Both the position numbers and the translations under genes were made by a program. From Cunninghamia lanceolata (taxonomy: Eukaryota > Streptophyta > Pinopsida > Cupressales > Cupressaceae), in assembly GCA_027924645.1 (NCBI GenBank), contig BSBN01000297.1:3968001-4032000 (forward strand): a stretch of 64,000 bases of DNA, given 5' to 3'. Below the pieces are notes generated by a model. That model did not search any database. It was not told the DNA's origin and saw only the letters and a program-made list of their open reading frames with translations. This document shows, piece after piece, positions 22,315 through 35,959 of this stretch; the stretch's first letter is position 1, and every line of letters starts with the position of its first letter.

Positions 22315-22679
22315 TTGGCCTCACAAGAAGAAGATATGCCAGAGATGGATAAAGCCATCCAGACATTCAAAGATAAATTCAAAGAAGTGGCAGAGGATCT
22401 AGTGAAGTTATTCACAGTGGATGTCATGGATGAGATGTCAGAGCTAAATATGAAGGTAAAGGCGTATGATAATGAAGTAGAAAATAGAACATCAATGATG
22501 AAATCCTTGGATGAATAAATCAGAGCATTGAAATATGCTAAGGCAAGAGCTCAGGCAATAAGTAAGCTCCAGGTGGACACTTTTGTGCAGGCATGTGACT
22601 TTCATAAGAAATTGGACATAGGAATGCTAGTGCATGAGGAAGATGTATCTGATTAAGAGGATATAGAAGTTTATTTCTG
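22315..22679 (+). pseudogene. Coiled-coil protein of element X, C-terminal part
   Basis: Frame with QEEDMPEMDKAIQTFKDKF, KEVAEDLVKLFTVDVMDEMS and ELNMKVKAYDNEVENRTSMM, an in-frame TAA at 22516, then RALKYAKARAQAISKLQVDT and a TAA-type stop before EDIEVYF. It is charged, heptad-patterned and similar in style to the N-terminal part at 17146. It ends about 60 bases before the right LTR-like copy, as the last ORF of an LTR element would. Whether it is the same protein or a related second copy cannot be settled by eye. Confidence 0.45.
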
Positions 22680-22734
22680 AAAGAAGGAGAGTCAAAGAGG
22701 TCGTATTAAACAAATCCAAAGTTAGAGGATATCT

Positions 22735-23939
22735 ATTTATGCCTTATAGATGGTTGCCAACTAGCAACTTGTGGCATGAAGGTTGTATTTTGACTTGGTC
22801 AAAGCAATGTAAACTGTTGATCATAATAGACAAATCCTGATCATAGAATCTTTTGTAACTGATTGTCATCCTTGCCCTATAAAAGGAAGGAGAATCTCAG
22901 TTGTACATTCATTAGAAGCTTAATTGAGATTGCATTGTTGAATGTCATGGCTAATTCTCAAGGTCAATTGTAAATGTATATTCCTTTTGCATTACTTGAA
23001 TGAAGATGAAGACTTGTGATTACAAATTATCATAAACCCCGTGTAATCTATGGATGATATCTTGATATTCCTTTGATTTGTTGCATCCCTTGGAATGCAT
23101 TTAATTCTGTGAATGTTGTTACCATCCTTTCCTTTGAAGATTCGCGTCAATCATATGTAGTTGTGGAATGTCCTGATGAAAATAAGGTTTGATTTTCTTC
23201 CTTTTCATGAAAGTATCAAGGATATATGTGGAACAATGACTAAACTTCACTCATTTTAGTAAATTTAGAAAGCTTTAGTTCAATTTCTTTAAATTTCATT
23301 TAAATCACTATCATCATAACTGCAAAACACTAAAAATGATAAGAAGAACACAAAATATTCTAATATCCGTAAATACATGAAGATCATAGACATATTTAGA
23401 CAAAGTGCATACATAATAGAAAATATCATGCAAATAATCATAAATAATAAAAAGAATCATAGAAATATATGGTTGCAAGCACATTATTTGAAGGAATTCA
23501 TAGTGTAGAAGTAAAATAAGCAAGGATTAATTCAAATTCAAGTAAATCAGAGATAGTTTCAGAAGAATTAATAAAAATAATCATAGACCATCTTAACTAG
23601 AGTGATAAACAGAAGAATTGATCAAACTTATCATAAATATCTACATGATCTATTTAAATATTGAAAGATCTAATACCATTTGTTGAGAATTCATAGAGAA
23701 TAGAGAAGATAGAATAATATCTGTATATCAGGACATAAATACTTCAGAATCAAGTGTAAGGCCCCAACATGGAAAACAACAATTCACATCAAGCCAACTG
23801 AGAGATTATCAGAGATTATGAATTAATCAATGAAGACTTGAAGTCATCAATTTATCCTTAATTGATCATACTTTTCAAGAAGCTAAGGTTTGCTTCATGA
23901 ATTTTATCATTGTTGTTATGATTAACATCATCATCAACA
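22735..23939 (+). repeat. Candidate LTR of element X, right copy (~1.2 kb)
   Basis: Pairs with 15923-17126: the same order of landmarks including the TATAAAAG box at 22878-22885, and the end AACATCATCATCAACA at 23939. The 5' 150 bp differ from the left copy, so the start is approximate. The divergence is clearly higher than for the Copia LTR pairs, which suggests an old insertion. Confidence 0.6.
22878..22885 (+). promoter_or_regulatory. TATA box in element X right LTR
   Basis: TATAAAAG within CCCTATAAAAGGAAGG, at the position equivalent to 16158-16165. Confidence 0.55.
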
Positions 23940-24005
23940 AGATTCATAGATTTTTATTCATGCTTTTCAAAGCAAAAAAAGTGTCATTGGCAAATAAATT
24001 ACATT

Positions 24006-24230
24006 CTTGATGAAGCATGAGATCTTATTAAATATTTTGAAGATTTATTCCTCCATACTCTTAGAGAGGGTAATAAGTTAGTGCATATGCTAGCTAATTT
24101 AGCTTGTCTCTTAGCACAAGGGTCTTTGGAGGTTGACAAAGATTCAATTTTATATTACCTGTTGTCACTTGGATTTGCACCCTATGTTGAAGCACTTTTG
24201 CTACAACAATCCAGTAAAACATTGGAGTGA
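24006..24230 (+). pseudogene. LINE-type RNase H, C-terminal scrap
   Basis: A 75-codon frame reads DLIKYFEDLFLHTLREGNKL, VHMLANLACLLAQGSLEVDK and ends in TGA at 24230. The string H-x-x-REGNKL-x-x-MLANLA matches the C-terminal end of the RNase H (RVT_3) domain found at the end of plant LINE and related reverse transcriptase ORFs. An in-frame TGA occurs near its start. It has no catalytic acidic residues left and is not linked to any other LINE part, so it is a dead fragment. Confidence 0.5.
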
Positions 24231-25686
24231 TTTCCAGGTGTGGGACCTTGCAAAGGAAATCAAACCTCCACAGAAGGCTGGTTCCTTTCTCTAAATATGA
24301 AATTCAGAGTAGACTAAGCCTAAACCTAATCTAATCATAGATGGGAAAAGGGGAAGAAGGTGAAACTGAAAGGAAAAGGTGATACACTAGGTTTGAATGA
24401 AGAATCCCCAAAAAGCTAAAATGCACATAATAATTGAATACAGCTGATAAACTCACACAAATCCTGCAAATCTTAATAGAGGTAAAAGATAAGAAAGGGA
24501 TTGCAAGGAATTAAACATTCACAAATAGTGACCAGTTCTAGATCTACACAAAGCTAAAAAATAGCATGAAAAGGTAAAAACATGTATTCATCAAAAGGTA
24601 TAGTTATAATAGAAGAGGGTTCTATTTGGAGCAAAAAGAATAAGTCTCTATATCCAACCCTCATCACATTGATTTTTCATCTATTTATACCATTCTTCAT
24701 TTGACCTAAGTCACCTACTACAACAAATTTGCCCCATGGGCCTGTCAGAAAATATTTCTGCAAAAGGAATGTCTATGTACATCTATTCTACAAAACACAA
24801 ATGTAGAAAATATCTTGAGGATGAAGTAGATGGCAACTATCTACTACCTTGAATATAACCAGTTGATTCGACTACCTCCAACAATTAAATGTACAACAAC
24901 TACTTCCAATTAGGCTAATCTGATTCTGCAATAATGGCGGCTTGAAAAGATAGATATTTCAAATATATATTTCCGCTAAAATCCCTTTATAAAGTTTTTA
25001 CAACACTTTAAAATATTTTAAACTTAAAAATATTTTTAAGCTTTACATTATATTACAAGCTTTATTTTCATTTTATTTCACTTTACTTTACTTCTAGCCT
25101 TTATTTTGCTTTATCAACAAAATCTCTTTTTCACCAACTTGGCTTGTCTCATCCCTTTGTTTCCTTTAGTCAGCAAAATTCCACTTTCATGAACTATCTC
25201 TGTTTTCTTCTTTCCTTCATCTTCCTTTGGTGGCAAAGTTCCACTTTCACGAACCTTGCCTCCTCTTTGTTACTTTTCTTCTTTATTGGCAATTTCTTCA
25301 TTTATCAAACTTTGCTTTGTCTTCACCTTTGTTTTCCCCTTTTATCTTCACCTCATGGGAAAATCGCCTTATTGGTGAACTTTGGAAAACATGAACTATT
25401 TGATGATTTCTAGTTTCTTCATGTTTCTTGATAAAGCCTTTCTTTTTCTTTGCCTTAGTCATTTTTCAAGTCTTCCTTTGGCCTTCCTTTAGTCAAAAAT
25501 CCCTTTGATCGGTGAACCAGCTAGTCGGTGAACCAACGGGTTCACAAACCACATAATTTGCCAATAAAGGCAACCTTTTATCTTTGCCTTTGCCTTGGTC
25601 ACTTTAAAGAAAACCCTCCATTAGTCAGCGATTTTACCGATCGGTGAACTTTTTGGTTCACTAACTCAACTTTTTGCTGTCTAAGG
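24231..25686. other. Non-coding spacer
   Basis: No gene seen. 25140-25690 repeats words such as GCAAA(a/g)TTCCACTTTCA(t/c)GAAC and (g/a)TCGGTGAAC several times. This may be part of an old LTR. The ORF at 25144-25413 consists of T- and C-rich repeats and is not convincing. Confidence 0.35.
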
Positions 25687-27614
25687 TGTAATGCCCCACC
25701 ATGAACACCTTATAGAACAACACATCTATGCTATGAAAAACAAGATAATTTTTTTTTAAATGATAATAATAACAAAGTAATGTTTAACAAATAATTACAC
25801 ATCATTTAACTATCAACTTGTTACTTTAAGGTTCCATGATTGCATTACTTGACATTCATTTAACATAATCTAACATACATCATTAACTAACATTAGTAGA
25901 TCATTCTAATTCTAATGCATTAGGTCAATAAACATTTACTTTTCCATGATATAACATCAGATAAATAATCAACATGATCAAGTAAACAATTACAATTTTT
26001 CCTTACACATGAGTACATCATTACATTATTACATTGTCATCTTCTGACTACATCAAATTACATACATTATGAATAAACTGATACACTGACTAGTACATAA
26101 GTATACATAATCATCTTCCTCAAACTGATACAAGATCTAATGTCTGGTATGTAAAATATATATCCTCCTTGCACATCAACATTGGCAAGGGAAAAAACCA
26201 ATGGAATAAAATCTCTTCCACCTGACCATGTGGAACCCTAAGGTCCACCCCTCGAGCTAGGAGTTAACATAAGGTCCCACTACATAAAATAGTTAGGTAG
26301 ACAACAATAATAGAAACAAGGTCTATTCAAGACTCCAATACAACACATGACATCATCACAATCAATACAACACACATCCAGAGGCAACCCACACATCGAA
26401 TAGGGAGAGACCAACTAGGGAATGCTAGGCATACAGTAGGGAGAGTGTCATCGCATGGTCCTAACATGGGTTATCCTGACAATCTCTCACTAGGCGTCGA
26501 CCCTCATCTTTGGTTATCCTGACAACCTCTCACTAGGTGCCGGCCCGATAGGGTGATACATACGGAATCAACCTTCCTTTCATGAGGACAAGGAAGTTGA
26601 TTATGCCAATCAGACCTTCTCAACCCATCCTTAGCCTAAACAATCACTACAGGCATGGGTGAGGAAATCCATTTATCTTGTTTAATGTGTATCTACCCTT
26701 TTTCCCCTAGTTCATTTTTAGGTTTTCACTTAGTTAACAACTTTCAATGGGTTATCGTGACAGCCACTTTGGGCATCGGTCCCACATTGAAAGCCACTCC
26801 CCTACTAACACCTAGTAAACACTTTCCATCAAGCTAGGCATCATAACAACAATTATATAAGCACAATGCAAGGATTTATCCTTCTTGCATGCTAAAGCAT
26901 AATCGTAAGAATACAACTCATAATCCATTGCCCTTAGAAAAACATATCCATTACTTCTTTATGGTTCCCAATGTCTCCCCATTCCAAAATCTAACTCAAT
27001 AACCAATACAAGATATATACAATTAAATAGACAATAATACATCCACAAGGGAATTGTTACCTCCTCATGATACAATCACAACTTAGATCATACATCATTC
27101 ACATTACCTTTATCAAACCCTCATACATGATGAGAGGCAACTTACTCTTAAAACATCATAATCTCAAGTGATCTATCCACATAATACATGGAAACAAGAC
27201 ATATACATCATAAGCCTCTAGATTAGAAATAGAACAACTTGCACAAGAACCCCTTTACGACCAACGAATCAACTCCCATGAATCTTTTTCACATAGACCA
27301 AATCTACTCATCATTAACCAATTATCTAAATCCAACACTCATAATTCAAATTTTAAAACAATGTTTATAAACCTAATTCCAACTTATTTAACAGTTTTCA
27401 ACTTAAGAAAATCATTGTAAAAAGATCTTAATAAAATAAAATTATATTATTTAATCTAAGAAAATCAATTAACTTAACTATAATATTAATTCAATACACA
27501 TGGTTTAACATATGGAAGTTAATTAATTATTTTGATCATTCTCTTCTTTTCCTAATTAATTCCTAAACCCATTTATTCAACATACTCAATTTTACATAGA
27601 CTTATATAATTATA

Positions 27615-27689
<75 letters not shown>

Positions 27690-28693
27690 AGAGAATTAAC
27701 TTAACGATAATCTCACAGTTCCAAGAATTTATCCATATTTACTCCCCATAAAGTAATATAACTTTATTACTATAAAATTTATTTCTAATACGTAATTATA
27801 TCTCCACCAATCATTCATATCCTAGAACTAATTTAATTAAAAATTAATTTAAACAAAAACATAGATCATTGGATAGTAAATATTTTTCATCTCAAGAGAA
27901 GTTAATTAACATTGTAAATAAATTTTATATGACAGTTATCTATTCAATAGAACCTTTAAAATTAATATAGCTTACTTCAACATAAGTAAACTATATAAAA
28001 CCTATTATTCATATCATCATAATCCTATATAATTTTTTGATAGTTTAAAACAAAATCTCCTCTTTCAAATGATAATTTTTTTTTTTTGTTTCAAATCTTC
28101 AGTTGTATTTTACAGCTAAAATAAATATTTAACTACAGCTAAAACTACTGGTATCATTTGAAGATTTTTAATTTTTGGCAAACCTAATTAATGAACAACT
28201 GATTAATATTATTACATGAATTTTGTATTAAATGTAATAACTTTCTGTAGTTATGCTGGAAATTTTATTAATTTTTTGTAGTAGTGCTGAAATTTTTATT
28301 AACTGGCAAATCTAATTTTTAACATTTTTACATGAACTTTTTAACCGAAAGTGAAAAATAGCCCAAAGGGATTTTACTTTAAACTTTTTTCCTACCCTAA
28401 TGTAAATTGACTAAATTTTGAATTTTAATGAGCACTAAGTGTCAGAAATTCTAATTTCATAAAACATTAATGTACTTTTCATTAGAGCCAAGGGATATGT
28501 TGAAAATTCAGTGCACACTATTTTAATGAGCAGGCTTTAAAAATTGACTAAATTTAAGATTTTAATGTCCACTATCTATAGGAAACATAATTTCTTAAGG
28601 CATTAATAAACTTTAACCTATCCTAAAATAGATGCCTAAATGGAATGCAATCCTCAATACAACCATATAATACATTATGATAGACGCAGGCTA
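25687..28693 (-). repeat. LTR-A: long Gypsy LTR, minus orientation (about 3 kb)
   Basis: Reverse-complement match over its whole length to LTR-C at 36183-39081. The inner terminus is clear: plus-strand TGTAATGCCCC at 25687, the complement of the GTGTTACA end of LTR-C. No primer site lies to its left, so this is a 3' LTR or a solo LTR. A 70-bp (AT)n tract at 27618-27687 occupies the same place as in LTR-C. The high-coordinate boundary is set where similarity to LTR-C stops; the true terminus is uncertain. Confidence 0.75.
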
Positions 28694-28696
28694 TAG

Positions 28697-29330
28697 GTAT
28701 CAGGCATCGACTCCACCTGAATTAGAAGGTTTGAACGTGCCTTAGCCAATGGATATTGTTGATCCAAAGTTAGCATAAGGTCCCCTCCTCAGTTAACATC
28801 TTCGAAGAGGATGAGTATCTGGTATCGCATCTAGTCATTATCGTCTGTTGAACTATTTGTTCTTGCGTCGTGGTCATGTCTTGTGGTCGTGTATGAAGGT
28901 CAGGTATCATCTTGCAGGCTATGTTTGTAGTGCCCCTCCATTTTCACCCTGGTTGTGTAGGTGGTCTGACTAAGGAATCTGAAGATAAAGAGGGAACATG
29001 AGCTTCGGTAAGTAAAATGCATTTTGATATGTTAATAATATAGTCATATGATGCAATAATATGTGGTTAGGATAGGTGGAAAGGATGACATCGTACCATT
29101 AAACGTATGGACATATGGGAATGAGATACGAATGTTAGAGTTCCTTTCCTAGGGCTTCAGCTATTAGGTGTACTCTAATTTGGGATGCTTGAGTGAACAG
29201 GTATCAGGCATCGACTCCACCTGAAATAATAGGTCTGAGCGTGCCTTAATCAATGGAGATTGTTAGACAAAGATAATGTAAGGGTTTCCCTCATCTTGTC
29301 ATCAACCTTGAAGAGGATGATTTTTCTAGT
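28697..29330 (+). repeat. Direct repeat pair, ~135 bp, 500 bp apart
   Basis: 28697-28830 and 29196-29330 share AGGTATCAGGCATCGACTCC, ACCTGAA, GCGTGCCTTA..CAATGGA.ATTGTT and GAAGAGGATGA in the same order. The repeat adjoins the edge of LTR-A. The 365 bp between the copies are not repeated. Confidence 0.7.
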
Positions 29331-32300
29331 CCTGTGTCCTGTTTGTATGGTCATGATTGTGAGTCTCTGTTGTTCGATTCTATTTTGTTGTTAGATCCTA
29401 CTTGGTGTGTAGCTCATCAAGTTGTTTATTGACGGTTAATCAATTTTTATAAAGGAATTAATAGTTCTCTTTAATAGATAAATAAATTGTCTCTGGAGGT
29501 AAATAAAATATTTCTATGAGGATTTAATTAATGAATTTATGGTGTGTGTGTTGTTAGATATTCTATTTTTATCGTAATCTTTTTATTATGTCATTTATGA
29601 GTCATTTATTCAGAAATAGTATATTATAAAGAATATGGCAGCATTGTGTAAGGTAATTAATGAGTTCTTTGGAGAGAGTGGAGGGGGAGCAGCATGGGTA
29701 GTTATTTTCATTAAAGTTATTTTATGGCATTTGCTCTGGGGAGAAGGGGGGGAAAAAAAAGAAAAGATATCTGAGCGCTCTTCAACAATGATGGGGGGAG
29801 GTCATAGATCAGGTTGGGCATTAATTCTCTCTGTAGATCATAATATCTTATTCTTAATAGGTCTTCACAGACCCCAGAGGCATAGGTAAGTGGAGCACAT
29901 TTTATAGAATCATTTCAGTACTCCAAGTTTGTAAAGTGGCATCGAAATCCTTAGCAAAACTCTTCTGCTAGAATTATAAATTCATATTTCTATATAGAAA
30001 ATGTTTCTATTTTATATATTCTTTATGGTCATTCGATTAAGATTTAGGTATCTAGGTTAAGTATGTAGTGTGCATCAGGGTCGTTCACGGTAGTTTAGTA
30101 TTATGCATTAAGTCATGAATGTTTCCCTTTAATTTTGAAGTTAGCTAAAGACTATAGATTTACTGAACCTTTCTCCCTTTCCTGCATTACATCATATTAG
30201 TTATGTGTGTCTTATTCTCTCACCATGTCTGTATGGGTATCTTTGGTACATTGGAATCATCTATTTATGATGACAAGCGAAAGAAGAATGTGTGCATTAC
30301 ATAATTTACGTCTGAATTTATCTGCCCTTTCAGAAAAAAATAAAAAGACATTGAAATCAAATAAAACAAACTTATGATATTCCTTTCTTGTATGATAAAT
30401 GTTCAAAAATCATTTAATATCATCACTATCACCTTGGATTATATGTGCCATCTCTACCAATCTCTTAGGATATTTGTAAACAACCTATCAGAAATATTTA
30501 CTGTTGTAGATGTGAGTTTCTCTTGGAACAATTTATGAAAATTGGGTATCATGTATTCAGACATGAATGTTCTCCCTTATTCCTGATTTTGCTAAGAGTA
30601 TGGTTCCCCTTTCTCCAATATCTCTATTGCTTTTCATTGGGTCGACAATCCTCATCATATCAACATGTCTTAATGGATATCTTTGCTACTTTTCAATCAT
30701 TTGTTTATTGTTTTTCGAATTGCTTAATGACATGTAATGTTACTCTGGCAGTACCAAAGGTGGACATCTATGGCATTTTCCATTACACAAATTTCTTAGT
30801 TTGATTTTACAATAGAAAGCTCTAGATTTATAACAAAGCACATTTGGTATGATTACTAGGGCCACTGCAACCTCAACAACTGATTAAATTCCTCTACCTT
30901 TATGTTTTAATAGGTATCCATGCTCTGTTTCTAAGCTCCTGTGCATGTAGGATGCCAGCAAGGGTTGAGAAATTCATTTAACACTGCCAAATGCATCTGC
31001 TTGAAAGTATCTAAGGCCTATCCAACTAATCCACTTTGTTCATATCTTGTAACCATCACGATGTGCTATGAGATGTCATCATTAATGCATTCTATCGATG
31101 GTGCATGTGCATTGCCTGTGTATTCACATTCTACGAGCTACCTGAAAGTTTATAAAACCATTTTAACAAATTATCTATTTTGAGATTTCTGCAACCGTTT
31201 TTCTCTTTTAGGCATCTGTCGACCCAGTAACCACGTTGCATCTGAGAATTTATTTCTGCAATCATTTGTCATTATTTTGGGACATTCTGTCAATTCATAC
31301 AGAAATTACATTTGCTAATTATTTTCCGACGTCTTTGCCACGAATCCATCTTGCAAAATGTTGCATTCATTCCGTAAATGATGTCTTGAAATTGATCAAA
31401 GATTTAGGTGTCTTTGTCCACAACCATTTAGGTTAATTTGCATTTATTATTCATGCTAGACCAAATACCCTGTTGTGCTCTTACATTTAGCATTCGTTGA
31501 ATATTTACTTAATCATCTCTCCATATAGGTTTGTGATTACCTACAATTTTGGAATATCATGAATGAATTTAGAAGTAATAATTAGTAGGAAGTTATTGTC
31601 AGATTCATATTAGGAAAGTTTAATTTAATGCTTATTTTTTTAGAAAGTCCTTAATGAGACTAGAAGTCCCTCGTGGATTATTAATATATTCATATCTAGT
31701 GGATTCAAGTAAATACTAGTGTGAGTTTAAAATATTAATATGTATGTGTTTTTATTTAAATAAATATAGAAATTTACCTTCCTGATATTTGTATAATAGA
31801 GTAAAATATGTAATCAAATATATGTGTTTAAGCCTATAAATTATTATATAATATTTATTAGAAGGTTACTCTTAGATCCATGATAAGAAAGCTTAATTTA
31901 ATAGCAGTTGTTAGGAAATCATTGTAGATTAGATTTAAGAAAGTTATATTTGGTACTTGATTTTGAAAACCTCTCATAATTAGAATTATATAATGTTAAT
32001 CGATGTAAAGAAAATGTATTAGTTTTTTTTCATGTAACGAAGGTATTATAATAATTGTGTTTTAACATATAAAATATAGATATGTCCTTGATATAAGTAT
32101 TTCAAGATTGACATATTTGTTTAATTAAGTTTTTATCAAGGAACAAAATTATGCATTTTGAATTGTATGAATATATTGGGAATGAAAATAGGAGTTTTAG
32201 AGAAATCCAAGTTATTTAAATAATGAGGTTTGTCATAGATTATTATTATGGATTTATTGAGTTAGTATTGATTTGACTTGGAAGATGGTGTAGAATTTTG

Positions 32301-32749
32301 ATGATAGGTATTACAAGTATCTTGCTATTATGATGTTGTATAGACCATGGGGCTATTCCTTTGATGAAGCCTAATAGTGCTATGATATGTTAGAATATTT
32401 AATGCATGTTAAGATGGTTGTCGAGAAACATAGTTATAGAAGAATCATTTATGAATGCTTATTTTATAGTAGATATGAGATGTGGTCCCTATATAGTTTT
32501 GTTTTGAAAATTGAATATACTAAATGTTGCAATTATGGTGTTGTAATTGGATTATTGACTTAGTTTGGTCTATTAGATGATGTTGTACATTTGAGAGTGA
32601 ACGTCGATGTGGGGCCATTGTGTTACAGTGATGTCTAGTTTCTATGTCATCGAGAAAGTGGATTCTAGAGGCTAGGAGGTGTAGTTGTGGGTTTGACCCT
32701 TGTGATATTCCAATCTTGTTAAGGCTGATCATGTTTGGTCTTAAGTAAT
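29331..32749. other. AT-rich region, no gene recognised
   Basis: Short ORFs (29635-29889, 30523-30804, 30941-31183, 31236-31436) show no family motif or conserved neighbour. 30400-31440 is less AT-rich and may be an old decayed coding region, but I could not place it. The last part may be the U3 of LTR-B. Confidence 0.35.
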
Positions 32750-34225
32750 ATTAACTTTCCCTATTCATGGTTCACGTTGGTATGATTCTTATGCCAGATG
32801 GGTCATGCCTTGCTCAGAGTACCTAATTTTGTGGTTTTAAACTCATGCTGATGTCTTATTCAAGATGAGGTGGTAGAGTCCTTAATTGTTGTGGTTCATT
32901 GTTGTATTATACATGTAATAACTTTCTGTGTTGGTTTATTTTATGATTGAGATTTTGGGAGCAAGAGGACCCATGCCTTGCTCTGGATATTTATATTTTG
33001 TTGAGATTTGTATGCAAGAGGGTAAATGCCTTGCATGGTTTATAGATACTTGTTGTTATGCTTGATGGTTAGGGTCTTCTAGATTCAGGTGGGAAAGTGG
33101 CTTCCAATGTGGGGCCGGTGCCCAAAGTGGCTACCAGGATAACCCATTGGAAGTTGTTAATCCAGTGATAACTTAATAATAAATTTGGGGGGTGGGAGAG
33201 CTTTCACATTAATCAAGATAAAGTATGCCTCACTCATGGGTCAAGTGCTTGTTTAGGCTTGAGATGAGATGAGAAGGCCTAGAATAGCAAATCTACTACC
33301 TTGTCCTCATGAAAGGTATGTTGGTTCCGCATGAGTTTGTATGGGGGCCGGCGATTGGCAAAGGCTGCCAGGATAACCCAGGATGGGGGCTGGTGCCTAG
33401 GAAGACCTGCCAGGATAACCCATGACAAGCTATGTGATGACACCTTCCCTACTGCAGCCTAGCATTCCCTCTTTGGTGTTCTTTCCTTATGTTGTGTGAA
33501 TGCCTCTGGAAGTTCTGTTAAGTGAGGAAGTGTTGTTTATGTCATTTGTGTCATCTTGTTGACCCGTGTTGTACTTGAGTCATGTGTAGTCCTTGCACTT
33601 GTCAATCTTCTGTCTCTTGTCTGTTGCTGCTGTGGAACCTTATGTTATCTCCTAGCACGGAGGGGTGGACCTTAGGGTTCCACATGGTCGGGTGGTAGTG
33701 CTATTTTCTCCATTGGTTTTCCCTTTCTACTGTTCATGTCCGAAAAGAATGGATTGTGTGATGCAGATTCCAGATCATGTACCAGATTGAGGAGATAGTT
33801 ATTTATGCTAATGTGTGAGCCTTGTGTATCAGTTATGTCATATTACATGTATTCCAATGTAACCAGGAAAGTGATAATGTTATGATGTAATAATGTACCC
33901 TCTTGTAAAGAAATTGTATATGTACTTATAGTTCTAATTATATGATTTTGTTGATTACTTATCTAATGTTATAACATTGAAATGTATGTGTTCATTCATG
34001 TGATCCAATAGATTAGAATTGAACTTTTGATGTTAGTTAATTTTTGATCCTGTTAAAGTTTAGTAAGTAATGCAGCTGTGGAACCCTAGAGGATGAGTTA
34101 GTTATTTATATGTATTGATGTGTTGACATTACCTTGTTATTTCTATCTTAAAGAAAAAAAAATTGTCCTATTTATTTAGCATAGTTGTGTTGTTGTCCTC
34201 TAGGGTTTCCTAGCGGGGCGTTACA
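32750..34225 (+). repeat. LTR-B: diverged Gypsy LTR, 3' part
   Basis: Related to the 3' half of LTR-C: GTGGGGCCGGTGCCCAAAGT, repeated GCCAGGATAACCCA modules, CCTTAGGGTTCCACATGGTC, CCATTGGTTTTCCC, and the end GGGGCGTTACA at 34225. It is not followed by a primer site, so it is a 3' or solo LTR, or a fragment. Its start is not visible. It is much more diverged from LTR-A and LTR-C than those two are from each other, so it belongs to a sister subfamily or is older. Confidence 0.6.
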
Positions 34226-35736
34226 GTGTTTATCAAATTAGTCATGTTTGGTCATGTTTGATTTAAGTCTGGTTAGTGTTTCATTAAAATAAAGATTAAT
34301 TTCAAGTTAAAGTTAAATAATTGTTTATAAAAGGAAAATTATGAATTGTTTATTAAACATAAACAATTCAATTATGATGCAATTGTAAAAATTAAGAAAA
34401 TGCAAATAAATTTGATAAATAATAATATATGGTTAATTTTGAGTTGTCATATAATAACCATAGACAATGAATATTAAAATAAATAAAGTTAGTTGTAAAT
34501 TAAATTGTAATTTGTTATATTACAATTTAATAAATAAAATAAATTATATTAAAGTTATAAAATTAAATTGTAATTCGTAATGTTACAATTTAATTAATAA
34601 AATAATAAAGTTGTTGGTTGTAAATTGATTAAATTATATTGGAATCAAATATATAAATTAATATAATCATAAATTTAGATAAATTAACTCATTTGAAATA
34701 TTAAAATAATAGAAAAAATAATTTTAATGAGTTGGAGGACATTAGATCATGAGCCATGCCTCCTTAAATGGTGGGAAGGTTCTAGAAAGATAGAGAGGGA
34801 TTAATTGGTGAAGCTGGAAAAATTTGGGGATGATTATTCATTTTGGATAGGGAAATTATTTACAGAATTCGTAGAGGAGTAAATTGTAGGTTTCAGGGCA
34901 GAGAAGAGGTGGCTGGTTGAAGTTGAGGAGTAATTACAATCTTCTATCAGACAAGCGTGGGAATCCAGGTTCTACTAATTCCTTTAAACTCTTTCTCTGA
35001 TCCTTGAAATCTGCCTGTGATGAAAATGGATAAGTTGTTCTTCCCATTGAAATCCATTTCGTATTTATTCTGCAATCATTGTTTCCCTTCATCTTTGCAT
35101 AGTTTTCATGTGTCCATTGATGCGATCTACCTCCTCTATGACTAGTGTATGCAATCTTATGACCGTAAATCCAACTATACCTAGAGATCGTTTAAATTCC
35201 TCTATCTTTCATCAATCTCCTGGCTGATAAAACCTCACCTCATCTGCCCTCTTCTGCATTGATGTCCAAGAGAAAAAAAAACACAGGTTGCGCAGTATGT
35301 TTAGGATCCAAATCATAAAGCAGCGATGCTGGGAATACACTTAAGCCTATATTCATATGTGAATTACAACAACCAAGCAAACACATCCATATGCCCAGCA
35401 TAGATTTATCAGGTATCTCTATGATAAAGTTTAGGGTATCCTCATTAGGGCAACGCGACGATTAGCTTGGCAATCGCTAGTGTTTGAGAGTTTCTAAAGC
35501 TTCTTTTTTCAACAAATTCATTGTGTGCATTTTTCCTCATAAGGTGATTCTTGGTTTTCTATTGTACTCCCCATCAACTCTTATCACAATAGCAAATCTC
35601 GCAATAAAATATGATGGTTTGAGTTATTTGCTTTCAACCATTTTCTTTTTCCTATTAAAAACAAATTTGTTAAGAAATTACTCCCACCTATAGCTTTAAT
35701 CTAAGATTTAGAATTAGCCATTCTTTGAGCTGTTCA

Positions 35737-35740
<4 letters not shown>
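34226..35740. other. Non-coding spacer
   Basis: 34226-34740 is very A/T rich with repeats of ATTACAATTTAAT. 34740-35480 is of more normal composition but shows no recognisable gene. Confidence 0.35.

Positions 35741-35783
<43 letters not shown>
35741..35783 (+). repeat. (AT)n microsatellite
   Basis: Uninterrupted AT dinucleotides, 43 bp. Confidence 0.95.
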
Positions 35784-35785
<2 letters not shown>

Positions 35786-35959
35786 GAAATAAAACTTCTC
35801 TTAGGTTAAAATTATTGATTAAAGAGAAAATGAATGCGTTTTACCAGAAGCAAAATCAGTTGCAACACATTTCATGGCGGTTATGAGGAATGTGTTCCAT
35901 TTATGCCATTTTATTCTAGAATGGCTATTATGAGGCTGTGTTCCTTTTATGCGTATTAT

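Noticed and set aside
25682..28780. TAAGG on both sides of 25687-28775 as a target duplication of LTR-A
   Set aside because: The right-hand copy lies inside the 28697/29196 direct repeat, which continues across it, so the match is probably chance.
30523..31436. Three ORFs of 66-93 codons as small genes
   Set aside because: No motif, no codon bias visible, and they are the chance length expected in this composition.
35484..35693. Hydrophobic 69-codon ORF as a membrane peptide
   Set aside because: The hydrophobicity follows from T-rich sequence; there is no other support.
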